Shown: in pieces, positions 11,856-24,655 of the stretch
Numbering within the stretch: the stretch's first letter is position 1
How the letters are laid out: every line of letters begins with the position of its first letter
Origin: Primulina eburnea
Taxonomy: Eukaryota; Streptophyta; Magnoliopsida; Lamiales; Gesneriaceae
Assembly (NCBI RefSeq): GCF_022965805.1
Contig: NC_133105.1
Coordinates: 32,058,447 to 32,122,446, forward strand
Length of the DNA: 64,000 bases
Reading direction: 5' to 3'
Notes under the pieces: generated by a model
Databases searched by the model: none
What the model saw: only the letters and a program-made list of their open reading frames with translations
What the model was told of the DNA's origin: nothing
Made by a program: the position numbers and the translations under genes

Positions 11856-12736
11856 GAGAAAGCCACATTTGTTCCTTGTTATGACACATGGCAGGGTATA
11901 TATAAAGTTGTAGTGCTGATTCATTCCTTCCCCATCTTCAGCAGGACCGAGAGAGAGAATCCTACAAATCCTTTATGTGCATTGCATCTTGTGATTGAGC
12001 TTGTGCAAGATTTACTCATTCAAACTTTAATCCGATTTCGATTTTAAACTCCTCGCTTCAAGGGCTTCTAGGTGATGTAAGTTTCCTTCGATTCCATCAT
12101 GGTTCAGATTTTATGGATTGAGGAAATTATAATATGATGGTTATATTGTGTTCTTGATATAATGAGCATCGTATATTCATTACCGTATTGAATATCGGAT
12201 ATCAGATGCAATTATTATAAATTCCAGCATGTCTTGATATATATGTGTTGGGAGAATTATGATTTGAGTTATGGAATGTGTTCTTATGATTATGAGGATT
12301 GTAGAAATGTAATCGGATCGATTATCGGATACCGTATGAGATCTAATTGATTTTCCAGAATATATGTTGAATTGAAATGAAGTAAATTCAGCATGATACA
12401 TTGTACTTGGATGAGGATTATGAGTTGTTGATATGGGGTATGTGATTGTTGAGAATTGGATTGATCGGTATCGAGAAATTCCGCCGTTATACGGTCAGTT
12501 TGTGCTGAAGTTGATTATTGATTTGTTTATGTGTTGAATTGAGTTGGGAATTGATATTGTATGTCTCAACATTGCCATTTCAGATTTGGAGTGACAATGT
12601 TTGTATCCCGACTTCGAGACTTCGATTTATTTCACAACAAGAAAGGTATAAGCCATGTTTGTTTGGGAAGCCACAACTCAAATAAGATATCATTTGATTT
12701 TCCCAACCAAAATCACATACTAGAATTGTTGTATAT

Positions 12737-12741
12737 ATGGT
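12737..12741. repeat. target-site duplication ATGGT (left)
   Basis: ATGGT directly precedes the copia LTR here and directly follows the other LTR at 32533-32537. Joining the flanks gives continuous G5 LTR sequence. Confidence 0.9.
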
Positions 12742-13734
12742 TGAAAGCGGACCGGTTACGGTGGCCGAAGCGCAACGGAAGTCAAAATTTTTTAATTTTT
12801 AGCACATATTTTCGGCCACCTTGTTCTTGTGCAAGATTTACAATAAAAACACATTCATAGAGTGTTTAAGAATTTTACCTATCAACCTCTTGAGGTTGAT
12901 GAATGGCACCAACTAAAGTGTGAACACTTTTGCTCTTGAATGGATGAATATCTACAAGCTCACCTCCTTTCCTTCAAGAATTAGGCCCACCACTACCTAG
13001 GTAAATCCCTTCTTGTTTTGCACTAGAAAAACAAGAAGATTTTTCAAAGAGAAGTGTTTTTATTCTCCAAAAATTTTGAAGAACAAAATAAAAGAAAACT
13101 TGAGAGAAATTGGGAGAGGGATTTCGGCCAAGAGGATGAGAGGGAATGAGAGTGTGAAGTCTAGTCTTGGGTGTGTGAAAAGTTGTCTCTCAAAAGTTGC
13201 ATGCTTTTGAATTTTTAATAAAAATTAATCCACACCTCTTCACCTCCCAAGCATGCAAACCCTAGCATGTCATGTATATATAATATGGTTTTTAACACAT
13301 TAAAAACCATGGACTAAATTTTAATTATCTCAAACATATTTGAGATTAATTAAATACTACTTGAATTTATTCAAGTCCCACTAGTTAAATAATTATTTTA
13401 ATTGAGCTCTACAAGACTCAATTTATTTAATTAATTCAACACTTGAATTATTTTTAATTATTTAGACTCTACTAGGTCCACTAGTGTTTAATTAATTCAA
13501 CACTTGAATTAATTTAATTTAGTCCACAATAATGTTTATGAAAATCACAATTTTCAACTACATTGTAATGCCCGAGAATTTAATTACCGTAATCTGAAAT
13601 GATTTGGATATGATTACTGTAAATTGAGATTAATCTGAAATGATTTATAGAATTAATCGAGATGATTATAGACGGAACGGATCGGACTAGGACACATGAT
13701 AAAGGTGTGAAATGTGTGTGCAAGAAGTGAGAGG

Positions 13735-13937
13735 GCGCACATGCGCGTGGAGGTGCGCGAGTCTTGCGCGAGATTGGCAGAACCTTTCGCGCACATGCGC
13801 GGATGAAGTCGCGCACATGCGCGGAGGTGGCCGAGGCATGCGCGCACATGCGCGGACGGACTGCGCGCATATGCGCGTAGCGTCCCGAGCCATGGGCGCA
13901 TATGCGCGGAAAGCGTGGTGCATATGCGCGCGACATG
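13735..13937 (+). repeat. GC-rich dyad cluster in U3 of solo LTR
   Basis: At least six GCGCACATGCGCG / GCGCATATGCGCG words are spaced by about 15-30 bases and end about 40 bases before the TATA run. Each word is a near-perfect palindrome. Confidence 0.75.
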
Positions 13938-14896
13938 CAGATTCTCAAATTGCCACTTGGTCTATTGAAGGCAACGTGTATATATATATATATACATATG
14001 TATCTCAATTATTCAGAAATGGAAAAGAAGAAGGAAACGAGGGAGCGCAAGTTTGATTTCTGATTTGGGTTGCGAGTGCTCTGGTTATCAGAATCTAAAT
14101 CCGACTTCAGTACCGAGTTCCTATCGGCGTAGGCTACAACTGGATGTAAGTTTTGTTACGTTTAGACAAGATTTGAATTTATGATATTGTCAGAATTGAA
14201 TATGATTCAGATATGATGTTTCTGCTACAGTAGACATTGTATAATTGAAGTCAGATTAAAGAACAGATTGTTTCTGTAATTGTTATGATTTTTGGAGTTG
14301 ATTTGACTGAGATTCAATATCAGATTGGTGTTATCATTGAGATTATGAGTTATACCGGTATTGATTATGAGTTCCAGTATTATAGTGTGATGTTCAGAAC
14401 TGACGGGGTTATTCAGACTGTATTGTTATGCCGTCGAAACATCAGTTGTTTTGGAGTAATCAGATTCAGATATGATTTCGATTATATTGGGATGTCTATG
14501 ATATGAAATGAATTGTATCCTATTCAGATATTGATCAGATATGTACTGAGTTGAGTATTGATTAGAACAGATTGTATTTTGAGTTATTCATTGATACAGA
14601 GTATTCGATATTGTCATTTCAGATTCGGGATGGACAAAGTTGAATACAGGTCATCGTCTTCGTCAGACCGGGACGATAAAGGTATAATTCATGTGATATT
14701 CGGGAAGCATAACTCAAATTAGATTAATTTGAGTTTCCCAATAAAATCACATACTAGATTATTGTTTAAATTGTTACCTGATTTTGCTTTGATTATAGAA
14801 TTGTATTCAAGCATGTAAGATAATTGTGATATTCAGTTATGAATATGATTATGCTTTGTTTACAGATTGTTATTCATTGCATTTAAGATAGGAAAG

Positions 14897-15067
14897 TCTT
14901 GACAGCCATTGTCAGACTTCTAGACGTTCGGTGTATCTCAGCTTAGGAGTAGCCATTACTCCTATTGCCAGCCGTTGATACAGCTCGGACCGAAGTCTAG
15001 GAATAAGACGTACAGTCGCCCCGAGTGGTTGGGTAGGTGACAGCCAGTGACGTTTTATTCACCCCGG
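14897..15067 (+). other. conserved multi-helix module in LTR (solo LTR)
   Basis: Successive inverted repeats are AGTCTTGACA/TGTCAGACT (one bulge), CTAGACGTTCGGT (14920) with ACCGAAGTCTAG (14989-15000), GTATC with GATAC, AGGAGTA/TACTCCT (14945-14963), and AATAAGACG (15002-15010) with CGTTTTATT (15051-15059). The same helices occur with compensating base changes in G5 (32701-32880), G2 (36975-37155) and G3 (59995-60160). The module lies about 0.9 kb downstream of the TATA box, so it would be in the transcript. Its function is unknown. Confidence 0.65.
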
Positions 15068-15371
15068 GATCCCTAGAGTTATAGATCGAGTCAAGTCTAG
15101 ACATGATTTGATTAGAACTGCATACTTATATGGATGTGGCTCCTAGATCATGGGACCCATCATTACTGCTTTCAGTTGGGTTATCATGTTTTATGATTAA
15201 GATTGTTTATATGTATGTTTATCTGATTTGAGTTGCATGCTTATTTGATTAATTTCATAGATTATGAAATAGATTGTTTTTATACGTGATAGCATGTTTT
15301 ATAAATTAGTTTGTTTATATACATGCTTACCATGTTTTATACTGGGATTTATTCTCACCGGAGTTATCTGG

Positions 15372-15406
15372 CTGTTGTCTTGTTTTGTATGTGTGCATGA
15401 CAACAG
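15372..15406 (+). other. conserved CTGTTGTC...GACAACAG hairpin (solo LTR)
   Basis: A perfect 8-bp stem encloses a loop containing TATGTGTGCAT. A smaller CCGG/CTGG stem (15358-15371) lies directly upstream. The hairpin recurs near the 3' end of the LTRs of G5, G1, GT, G2 and G3. Confidence 0.7.
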
Positions 15407-16963
15407 GTGGGGCTGGATCAGGGTCGAGATGACGATGAGAGAAGACGAATTAGCGTGGTGATTCCGGACTTGTAGCAGACTTGGTTTATTACTTGAATTT
15501 AGTAATTGAACCTTAGACTTAGGTTGTACAGTATTGTACTTTTCTACTGAACTGTAGTTTTTATACAGAGATGTATATTGTTTAGATTCCATTACCTTCC
15601 GCAGTTACATTTTAAAAAAAGAAAAATTTTTAGACTCTGTTTTATCTTAATTGATAATTAAATCCCAACGACGATTAATAAGACAGATCAGCGTCCGGGT
15701 CCCCACATACATTATTTACTTGGCCAAATTTTAATCTTAGGAGCACTTCCATAAATTAAAATTTATATTTATCTCTTAGAAGTCATACTTCTATTTTTCT
15801 TTACTCTTATAAACACATTTATAAGTCGTTCAACACATTGAACTATTTACTTCTCATCGGGATTTACAAAGCTAGTACTTGTGTGGCCCTCAATGGTTCA
15901 TTGATACAACTAGCCGTGGGTTCATATCTCCATGTGATTCGGACTAAACATATGTCTTATTTGAGCATACCCCAATTGCTCCATTCTTACTTATCAACTC
16001 CTTGATAATAAGAACGTCAGAACTCAACTCTGATAGTACCCAACCATTCACGTTAAACGCCTAGCAGCATCGCTTACGTGATTCCCTAGGTATCACATGA
16101 TACTGCCTGCAAGAAACATTCAATTATGGTTAGCGTACAGTACGGTCCCTTCAACTCATATATTCCGACCGATTCGACAACTATTGGTTTATCGAGAGTT
16201 GTCAATGAATCGATACTATGTGTCATGTTGTGGTTGCATCGATGGTGTAATCTATGAAACCCCTTTCATAATTACCACCATACTCTGATCAGAGATTTCA
16301 ACCCACACATACATGAAAAACACATAGGATATCCATACCCGTAGGTAAGCGGTAAATCCCTGGCTACAATGCATCGACTCCTATATGTTTCGTCGTAATA
16401 CCCAACCTTGCCACCTGACGACCCCACAAGAGTCGGTAAACAAGTCAAAGTGAAACGCTAGCACATAGAGTCTCAATGTTGTCTCGGGTCATAAGGACTA
16501 ATGGTGTACAACCATAAACTAGGACGTTTCCACTCGATAAGTGAGAACCACTTGAAAAGTCCTTTATAGAGGGTTGTTAAGTGCACTCTACCAGGAGCAC
16601 CTATTTGCATGCTCGGACATCACAATGTCCCCTACCAATGAAACATGGTACTCATATCGCAGATACTAGTCTCTAACTCGAGCGGCCTATATCCTTCTTA
16701 GTGGCGGCTGAATCGACTAGGAACCGTTTAGAATATACAGTATTACAAATATGAGTTTCATGATACTCATCATATGAGCATCTCATATTCTTTCTACTAT
16801 ATGTATATTCAAGGACTTTATCTATGCAACTCGCATGGGTATAAAGATAAAGATGCGCCAAATTAATAAATTCAAATATTATTAAAAATAAAGATCGTTT
16901 ATACAAAGAGTTTCATCATGAACAGTCGGCCAACACTTGGCTCGACGTGCACCTACTCTAACA

Positions 16964-16978
16964 ATCTCCCACTTGCAC
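16964..16978 (-). other. polypurine tract of complete copia element
   Basis: Minus strand GTGCAAGTGGGAGAT is directly followed by LTR TGTTAGAGTAGG. It primes plus-strand DNA synthesis in the copia life cycle. Confidence 0.8.
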
Positions 16979-19806
16979 TAGAGCCAACTACCCATATACT
17001 TCAGACCCATTGATTCGCGATGCTTCTCGAATGATGGTCCTGGTAAAGGCTTAGTTAGTGGATCAACAACATTATCTGCGGAGCCGACTTTGTCAATCGT
17101 GACATCTCCTCTTTCCACGATCTCTCTGAGGATGTGGTACTTTCTCAATACGTGTTTGGACTTCTGATGAGACCTTGGCTCCTTCGCCTGAGCTATGGCT
17201 CCCGTGTTGTCGCACATCACCGGGATAGGAGCAACTCCATTTGGAATGACGCCCAACTCTTGGACGAAATTCGTAATCCAAACAGCCTCCTTTGCTGCAG
17301 CTGATGCAGCAATGTATTCTGCCTCAGTGGTGGAATCCGCAGTACTGTCTTGCTTGGAACTCTTCCAAGAGACAGCACCACCATTGAGCATGAATATGAA
17401 TCCGGAGGTTGACTTCGAGTCATCAACATCGCTTTGGAAGCTAGAGTCGGTATAGCCTTCTAATTTCAGTTCTCCACCCCCATAGACCAAGAACAACTTA
17501 TTGGCCCTTCTCAAATACTTGAGGATGTCTTTCACAGCTTTCCAGTGTGGAAGACCAGGGTTGGATTGATATCTACTCACTACACTTAGTACAAATGCCA
17601 CGTCAGGACGTGTAGATATCATCCCATACATGATACTACCAATAGCCGAAGCATACGGAATTCGTGTCATCGCCGCTATCTCTGCATCAGTCTTGGGAGA
17701 CATAGACTTGGATAGGGACACGCCATGACACATTGGTAGATGTCCTCTCTTGGACTCATCCATCGAGAACCGCTTCACGATGGTAACAATGTATGTGGAA
17801 TGGGTGAGACCAAGCAATCTTCTTGATCTATCTCTATAGATCTGTATTCCCAATACAAAAGATGCTTCACCCAAGTCCTGCATTGAGAACTTACTTGCTA
17901 ACCATATCTTTGTTGATTGCAACATTCCTACATCATTCCCAATGAGTATAATGTCATCAACATAAAGAACAAGGAATGTCACAGCTCTCCCACTGACCTT
18001 CTTATACACAGGGTTCCTCAGGATTCTTAGTAAAACCAAACTCTTTGATTGTACTATCGAATCTGTTGTTCCAACTCCTCGATGCCTGCTTAAGACCATA
18101 AATAGATCTTTGAAGTTTGCATACCATATGCTCACTTCCGATAGATGTAAACCCCTCAGGTTGAGACATGTAAATTTCTTCCTTAATATCCCCATTAAGG
18201 AAGGCTGTCTTCACATCCATCTGCCATATCTCATAGTCATACCATGCAGCTATGGCTAGCAATATCCTAATGGACTTGAACATCGCAACTGGAGAAAAGG
18301 TTTCCTCATAGTCAACACCTTGCCTTTGAGTATACCCTTTTGCTACTAATCGCGCCTTGAAGGTCAATACCTTCCCATCCGCCCCAAGTTTCCTCTTGTA
18401 AATCCATTTACACCCTATGGGAACAGTTCCCTCAGGTGGATCCACAAGATTCCACACTTGGTTTGAATGCATGGAATTCATCTCAGATTCCATTGCTTCA
18501 AGCCACTTGGATGAATCGGCATCCGATAACGCTTCCTTGAAGGTCCTTGGATCACATCCAAGATTAGGCTCATCATGGCCCTCTTCAAGAAGCAGACCAT
18601 ACCTCATAGGTGGTCTTGAGATCCTCTCGGATCTTCTAGGAGCTTGTATCTCCTCACTTAGCTCATTGGGTGTGGGTTCTACAACTGTGGGTGTCTCTCG
18701 AACCTCTTCGAGTTCTATCATCTCGCCCTTTCTATCCAATAGAAATTCCTTTTCCAAAAAGGTTGCATTCCTAGAAACAAACACCTTTGTTTCTTGGGGA
18801 TGATAGAAATAATATCCAATGGAATTCCTTGGATATCCCACAAAGTAGCATAAAATGGATCGACTATCCAATTTATCTCCCACTGTCTGCTTCACATAAG
18901 CAGAAAACCCCCATATTCTAAGATAAGAATACTTGGGAGGCTTACCCATCCATATCTCATATGGAGTCTTGTCAACTGCCTTTGTATGGACATTGTTCAA
19001 CAACAGTGCCGCTGTCTCAAGCGCATATCCCCAAAAAGATGGCGGCAACTCCGTGAACCCCATCATAGACCGTACCATGTCCATCAAAGTCCGGTTACGA
19101 CGCTCCGAAACACCATTCAACTGTGGTGTAGCGATCGGAGTCCACTGTGAGAGAATCCCATTCTCTCTAAGATACTCTTGGAACTCGGCACTCAAGTACT
19201 CACCTACCTCGATCCGATCGAAGTGTCTTGATGCTTCGTCCCAATTGCTTCTCTACTTCACTTCTGAATTCTTTGAACCTTTCAAAGGCTTCAGACTTGT
19301 ATTTAATCAAATACACATACCCATACCTCGAAAAGTCATCGGTAAAGGTGATGAAGTAGGAATGTCCATGCTTAGTGGTGATGCTAAGTGGACCGCACAC
19401 ATCGGTATGGATCAAATCCAATAACCCTTTGGCTCGCTCCGCATGGCCCTTAAAGGGAATTTTGGTCATCTTTCCTTTTAGACAGGATTCACAAGTCGTG
19501 AGAGCATTAATATCAGACATATCAAACATGCCAACTCCCACTAGCTTGTTCATCCTTCTTAGGGAAATATGACCTAATCGAGCATGCCAAAATTGTGCCG
19601 AATTAAGAGTATCTTGTTTGCGCTTATTTGTTGTTGTTATCGTTTGGACATTGTTAAGTGGTATATCTTTTAATTTTAAGGTGTAGAGATTGTTTTCAAG
19701 TTCACCGGTACCAACTAAACATTCATTCTTTTAAATATTGCAAACACCTTTGCCAAATAAACAAGAAAATCCATCAATATCAAGCATAGGAATGGAAATA
19801 ATGTTT
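16978..19806 (-). pseudogene. pol: copia pol: integrase, RT, RNase H
   Basis: Pre-integrase and HHCC zinc finger (WHARLGHISLRRMNK... CESCLKGK) lie at about 19600-19440. The integrase core follows (DVCGPL, LRSDRG near 19210, NGVSERRN near 19110). Next come the RT palm (catalytic YVDD at 17956-17967) and RNase H (YTDSSFQSD near 17450, EAEYIA near 17320, DNTGA near 17205). The C-terminus VDPLTKPLP is typical of copia. At least two single-base frameshifts break it: one near 19203, between SDRG and GEY, and one near 18003, after KNPEEPCV. It therefore reads as three overlapping pieces (19553-19200, 19195-18002, 18195-16978). Inactive as written. Confidence 0.9.
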
Positions 19807-20910
19807 TTAATCAAGCCTAGGTACAAATAAAACATCTCTCAAAACCAACTTAAAATCATTGTTCAAAAGCAAGTAAACATCTCCTACGGCTTTGGCAGCA
19901 ACTCTTGCTCCATTGCCCATCCTCAAGAAGGTCTCACCCTCTCGGAGCCTCCTACTTCTTCCCATCACCTGCAAATCATTACAGAGATGTGAGCCACAGC
20001 CGGTATCCAATACCCAAGAAGTAGAATTAATCGAGATATTTACTTCAATATAGAACATACCTTTGCCAGAACCCTTCTGCGCAAGATATTCCCTGCAGTT
20101 ACGCCTCCAATGTCCAGGCTTCTTGCAGTGATGACAGATGTCAACTGTCTTCTCAGCCTTGGCTGGCGCGGCTGCCACTATGGGACTCGGAGTCTGCCTC
20201 TTCAAGGGCACGCTCTTCTTGGGGCGCTGGAAAGAACGCTTCTTTCCCTTCCCAGGTGGACCGGTCTTCGTGCCAGATGAAAAGCCCACATAAAGAACCG
20301 ACTTCTCCTTTTTGATAGTGGACTCAAAGGTCACAAGCATGTTCACCAACTCTTCAAGGCTGGGCTCGAGCTTGTTCATATTGAAGTTCACGACAAAAGG
20401 ATCGAAAGAGCTAGGCAGTGACAACAGCAACACATCCGTGGTCAACTCCGATGGCAAGATCAAATCCATGCCAACGAGCTTGTCCACGAGCCCAATCAAC
20501 TTTAGGCCATGCTCATGGACCGAAGTCCCATCTCGCATGCGTAAAGTGATGAGCTCCTTTACTGTGGCATGCCTCAAAGGCCGAGTCTGCTCACCGAAGA
20601 GCTCCTTGAGGTGCATATGAATGTCAGCAGCATTCTTAGCATCCTCGAATCGCCTCTGCAGCTCATCGTTCATCGAAGCCTGCATATAACACCTCGCCTT
20701 CAAGTCATGGTCGCACCAATCCTTGTAGGTCTGCAATTCCTCAGGAGTGCAGCTGGTCGGAGCCTCAGCAGGGGGCGACTCAGTCAGTGTGTATGCAATT
20801 TTCTCCGAGTTCAAGACAATCTTTAGATTTCTTAGCCAAGTGATATAGTTAGGTCCGGTTAGAACGTGTTTTTCGAGAATAACGGAAAACGGGTTGCGAA
20901 TTGATGACAT
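19807..20910 (-). CDS. gag: copia gag with partial protease
   Basis: 367 residues from the first ATG, nearly identical to the left-hand copy at 141-1319. It has the CCHC knuckle (CHHCKKPGHWRRNC) and protease DTGCGSH. An extra A near 19819 shifts the frame, so the ORF ends ...DVLFVPRLD instead of reading about 25 residues further to the shared TAA. The gag portion is intact and could still make particles; the protease cannot be complete. The frame also opens at a TTG six bases upstream, but I chose the ATG. Confidence 0.85.
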   Translation of the reverse strand: MSSIRNPFSVILEKHVLTGPNYITWLRNLKIVLNSEKIAYTLTESPPAEAPTSCTPEELQTYKDWCDHDLKARCYMQASMNDELQRRFEDAKNAADIHMHLKELFGEQTRPLRHATVKELITLRMRDGTSVHEHGLKLIGLVDKLVGMDLILPSELTTDVLLLSLPSSFDPFVVNFNMNKLEPSLEELVNMLVTFESTIKKEKSVLYVGFSSGTKTGPPGKGKKRSFQRPKKSVPLKRQTPSPIVAAAPAKAEKTVDICHHCKKPGHWRRNCREYLAQKGSGKGMFYIEVNISINSTSWVLDTGCGSHLCNDLQVMGRSRRLREGETFLRMGNGARVAAKAVGDVYLLLNNDFKLVLRDVLFVPRLD

Positions 20911-22719
20911 TGTCAAAGATTTGTACTGAAAAGTAAAACAGATAAATGTTAATGACTATTTTAAAATATTTAATAAGATATAAAGTTTGGACTTTTACTT
21001 TATAAATTATCGCTCCCACTGTTTTGACATTTTCACTACCCTCTAGTGAAAACGGGAAACACTTTCCTCAGTAGGTACGTAAGGTCCAATTAGCGAATTG
21101 TGATCCCGAATAATATCGGCCAATCACAATTCCTAAAAGGTAGTTTCCAATTGCATCGCTATGCAACCCTCTACGTATATTTTTGTCTCACGTTTGATTA
21201 GGACCCAATAATATGACGTCGTTCATCTTCACGTGTCAAGCCTAACCCATCGATATTGAACCTTAATGGACGGTCGCCATGAGTTCCCTCAATAATATGA
21301 GCCGAAATCATGGGAGTTCCACGTAGTTCACATCACTATGTCAATGGATGTCACAGCTTTCCGGCACCCAGGGCCCCCTCAATAATATGAGCCGAGCCCC
21401 GAGTACGGGTAGCGTTCATCATGCATCCATTGTCGTTGGAAGACAAGGAAATTATAAACAAATTTATAATTCCCCTTTTCGGACTTGATATTAATTTTGA
21501 ATCTTATTCAAAATGAGGGTTTTTAATTTTGAAAGGTCTCACCATTAATTTTATTTTAAAAGCTCGCCATGTTTGATCGTATGTTTGCCGGATTCATGCA
21601 ACTTTGTTATTATAATAATAATAACGCACATACTCATTATTTATAACATATCATGCAAATATATTATAAATAGAAAACAAGACAAGGATGATCAATTGCC
21701 CCAATACTAATGGCCCGTGTGAGCTAAACACGGGCCTAGGTCCAATCCTAGGGTAAATGCAAGGGATGCAAATGCAACTATATTATTACATTCGCATCCA
21801 ATATTACATGTCTTCGATCTTCATAATCACCAAGGCCACCATCTTCCAATCTTGATCTTCCACTATTCTAATATTTACAATTAAATATCCATGGCACATA
21901 GGGATACATCTCATGGGGTGGGAACGGGCCATAAACCAAGCCCACTTTAAATTGATAATTATTACAATCATACAACACAAATATCCTAGCATACACCTAG
22001 CAAATTGGGCTTGGGCTTTTGATCATCCTTCATGCATAATATCACATATCATACACCATCAATTAATTATCACAATAATTAATTGATCCAATATTATATA
22101 TCTTGATCCAATCACTAACCGCCACAATTATAAATTAAATTAACAAAGTATATAAACTCTTTTGTCTACTTTCAAATTAATTTATTTATAATCGAATTTC
22201 TTGTAAATCACAATTTACTATAAATAATTAAAGTCCTACTTCAATTATTTATTTTATGAGAAAATATGTGCAACAATTGTAAATTTAAATTTAAGGGCCC
22301 AAAAACCATTTTTCACCAAAATATTTTGGCCCATTTAAATTTCACAAATTATGTTGGCCATCCAATGGCCCAACATCTCAAGTCCCATGACACTTGGATT
22401 AACCAAAAATCCTTTTGGAAACCCTAGCCGTCATCGCCGTCGCCGGAGCTCCGTCGTCGGATTCCGGCAACAAAAAATTTTTTTTTTTTTATTTTAAAAA
22501 CAGCAACTTTCGGGCAGCCCGAAGGCTGCCCCATATGCTGCCCAAAATTCTCGGGCAGCCCGAGATTTCACGGGCAGCAGCAAGCTGCCCGAAACAATTT
22601 TTTTTTTGTTGTTACTAAAATTTTCGGCCTTCATGATTTTATGCACAAAAATTCTCAAGCGGTTAGAAATCGATCTCAACATAATATTATGCAAATATTA
22701 CACAAAAACCGTAACCATA
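20911..22719 (-). other. copia untranslated leader, 1.8 kb
   Basis: AT-rich and non-coding, between gag and the primer binding site. It contains two CCCTCAATAATATGAGCCG phrases (about 21286 and 21375) and the GGGCAGC inverted-repeat cluster (22513-22592). It is unusually long for a copia leader. No open frame longer than about 65 codons resembles a protein. Confidence 0.75.
22513..22592 (-). repeat. GGGCAGC inverted-repeat cluster
   Basis: Same cluster as 2921-3001, here perfect at its last arm (AGCTGCCCGAAAC). It lies about 130 bases from the primer binding site and can form two adjacent GC-rich stem-loops between T-rich flanks. Confidence 0.65.
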
Positions 22720-22731
22720 GCTCGGATACCA
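22720..22731 (-). other. copia primer binding site
   Basis: Minus strand TGGTATCCGAGC lies two bases after the LTR end. It matches the initiator tRNA-Met type site TGGTATCAGAGC except for one base. Confidence 0.75.
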
Positions 22732-23459
22732 CTTGAAAGCGGACCGGTTACGGTGGCTGGAAGCGCAACGGAAGTCAAAATTTTTAATTTTTAGCACATA
22801 TTTTCGGCCACCTTGTTTGTGGGGACCCGGACGCTAATCATGTTCTTAATCATCATTGGGACTAATTAATCAATATAAAACAGGGTCTAAATTTTTTTTT
22901 TTAAATGCGGAAGGTAATGGAATCAAACTCCTATACATATTAGTATAAAAGTTCAAATCTGATAAAATATACAATCATACATACTCAGGTTCAACAACTA
23001 CTATCAAGTGTTTAACCCTATCTCTAATCCAAGTCCGGAGCCTCCACTCTAATCATGATCTCTCTTCATCTTCTTGACCCTGATCCAGCCCCACCTGTTG
23101 TCATGCACACATACAAAACAAGACAACAGCCGGATAACTCCGGTGAGAAATACATCCCAGTATAAACAATGTAAACATGCAATCATATAAAAGCATATAC
23201 GAAAGCATATAAGCATTATCCATAACATGTCTCAAATTAGAAACATAAATCAATATCAAACATTCAATAATCATGAATGGTATAAATAATGTAAATCAAC
23301 AGGTCATATCAGACTCAACTCAACCGACACGTCGTCTCAGACTCGACTCAACTCTATCCTAGGGATCCCGATGTCTGGATATATGTATTATATCGAATCT
23401 CAGTCGATATGAATGAATCAATCCCTAAACGGCATCGATATAATTCATATATCAGTGTC

Positions 23460-23880
23460 TGGGCGAATCTGCCGCAGAATTGACGACTCAGTCAATAACC
23501 CGACGAATCAGCCGGTAATTAGGCGAATCAACCAATAATCAGACAACTCAGCCTGTAATTAAGCGAATCAGCTTAAGTTTAGACGAATCGGTCAATAACC
23601 AGACGAATCAGCCTGTAATTAAGCGAATCAGCTTAAGTTTAGACGAATCAGTCAATAACCAAACGAATCAGCCGGTGACTAGGCGAATCAGCCCTTAAGC
23701 AGACGAATCAGCCGGTGACTAGGCGAATCAGCCTATGACTCAACGACTCAGTAATCAATACATGCAGTCAGTATCTAAGCAAATCAATCGATGACTAGCG
23801 AATCAGCAGTCATTACATGCAGTCAGTATCTAAGCAAATCAATCGATGACTAGCGAATCAGCAGTCATTACATGCAGTGG
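23460..23880 (-). repeat. GCGAATCAGCC minisatellite in GT LTR
   Basis: About twenty imperfect copies of a roughly 18-20 base phrase with core CGAATCAGCC or CGACTCAG. Near the end there are two larger copies of a unit of about 55 bases containing AAGCAAATCAATCGATGACTAGCG. The equivalent array in the other LTR is about 28990-29410. It occupies the place where other families carry the multi-helix module. Confidence 0.75.
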
Positions 23881-24655
23881 CTATAAATCAATAGACTACA
23901 ATCGTAAATCTCATCAATTGCAAATATCAATGCAATAATTGAAAGTATGTGATTTAGGGAGACTCGAGTCAAACCTCACTCGAGTTGTGCAATCCAAACT
24001 CAACATTAAGTTATACCTTTCTTTCTGATATTCTGACCCTGTCGAAGTCTCGAACTCAAAGCCTGTCAATACTCAGTCTGACAATAACAATATCGAGGGT
24101 ACGGTATCAATATACCACTCAATCAATACTGGATAAAATCAGAATTCAATCAAATTTTGTTTCAATATCATAACGGCATAATCTCAATATATCCAGCCAT
24201 ATCATATCAGTCAGATATCAATTATAACGTCTTATACTCGATAATCACTCAATCTTGATATCAATTCTTATTCAACTCCACTCTAAAAATCATAACAATT
24301 TCATATGGTATTTGTTCCTCAGTCCGGTTTCAATTATACGATGTCTAACATGACAAGAACATCATATATGAATCATATCAGATTCTGACAATACCATAAT
24401 TTAAAATCATATCAAAACGTAGCAAAACTTACGTCCAGTTGTAGCCTACGTTGATAGGGACACAGTACCGCAGTCGGATTCAAAATCGGACGGACGGATT
24501 TCTCACAAAAGGCGTAAGGATTTTTCAATAAAATGACAGAACTCTTTCTCGATTCTTTCGTCTGAATTCTCCAGCAATTCACGCATGTATATATATATAT
24601 ATACATATACATCTCGAACATGCAGCAAGGCAAATGGCACACCCCGCGTGCAACA

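Larger units (their letters stand above)
11595..12741 (+). repeat. G5 gypsy 3' LTR, first part
   Basis: The LTR starts TGTAAGGCTCGAGATT after a polypurine tract. It carries GC-rich dyads (11663-11855) and a TATA box (TATATATAAAG at 11897-11907). At 12741 it is interrupted by a complete copia element flanked by ATGGT. It resumes at 32538 and ends CCCGGGTCCTCACA at 33369, giving about 1.98 kb when the insert is removed. Confidence 0.85.
13564..15707 (+). repeat. gypsy solo LTR (2144 bp) in copia LTR
   Basis: It begins TGTAATGCCCGAG and ends GGGTCCCCACA, with TACAT on both sides (13559-13563 and 15708-15712). No gag, pol, primer binding site or polypurine tract is attached, so it is a solo LTR left by LTR-LTR recombination. 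It contains a GC-rich dyad cluster, a TATATATA run at 13979-13995, the multi-helix module (14897-15067) and the TGTTGTC hairpin (15372-15406). Confidence 0.9.
12742..16963 (-). repeat. copia 3' LTR (interrupted by solo LTR)
   Basis: It runs from TGAAAGCGGACCGG (LTR 3' tip on the plus strand) to CTACTCTAACA next to the polypurine tract. The copia part is 12742-13563 plus 15713-16963. A possible minus-strand TATA box lies around 13271-13285 (ATTATATATAC), followed by a CTAGGGTTTGCATGC phrase typical of plant 5' leaders. No gene is present. Confidence 0.85.
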
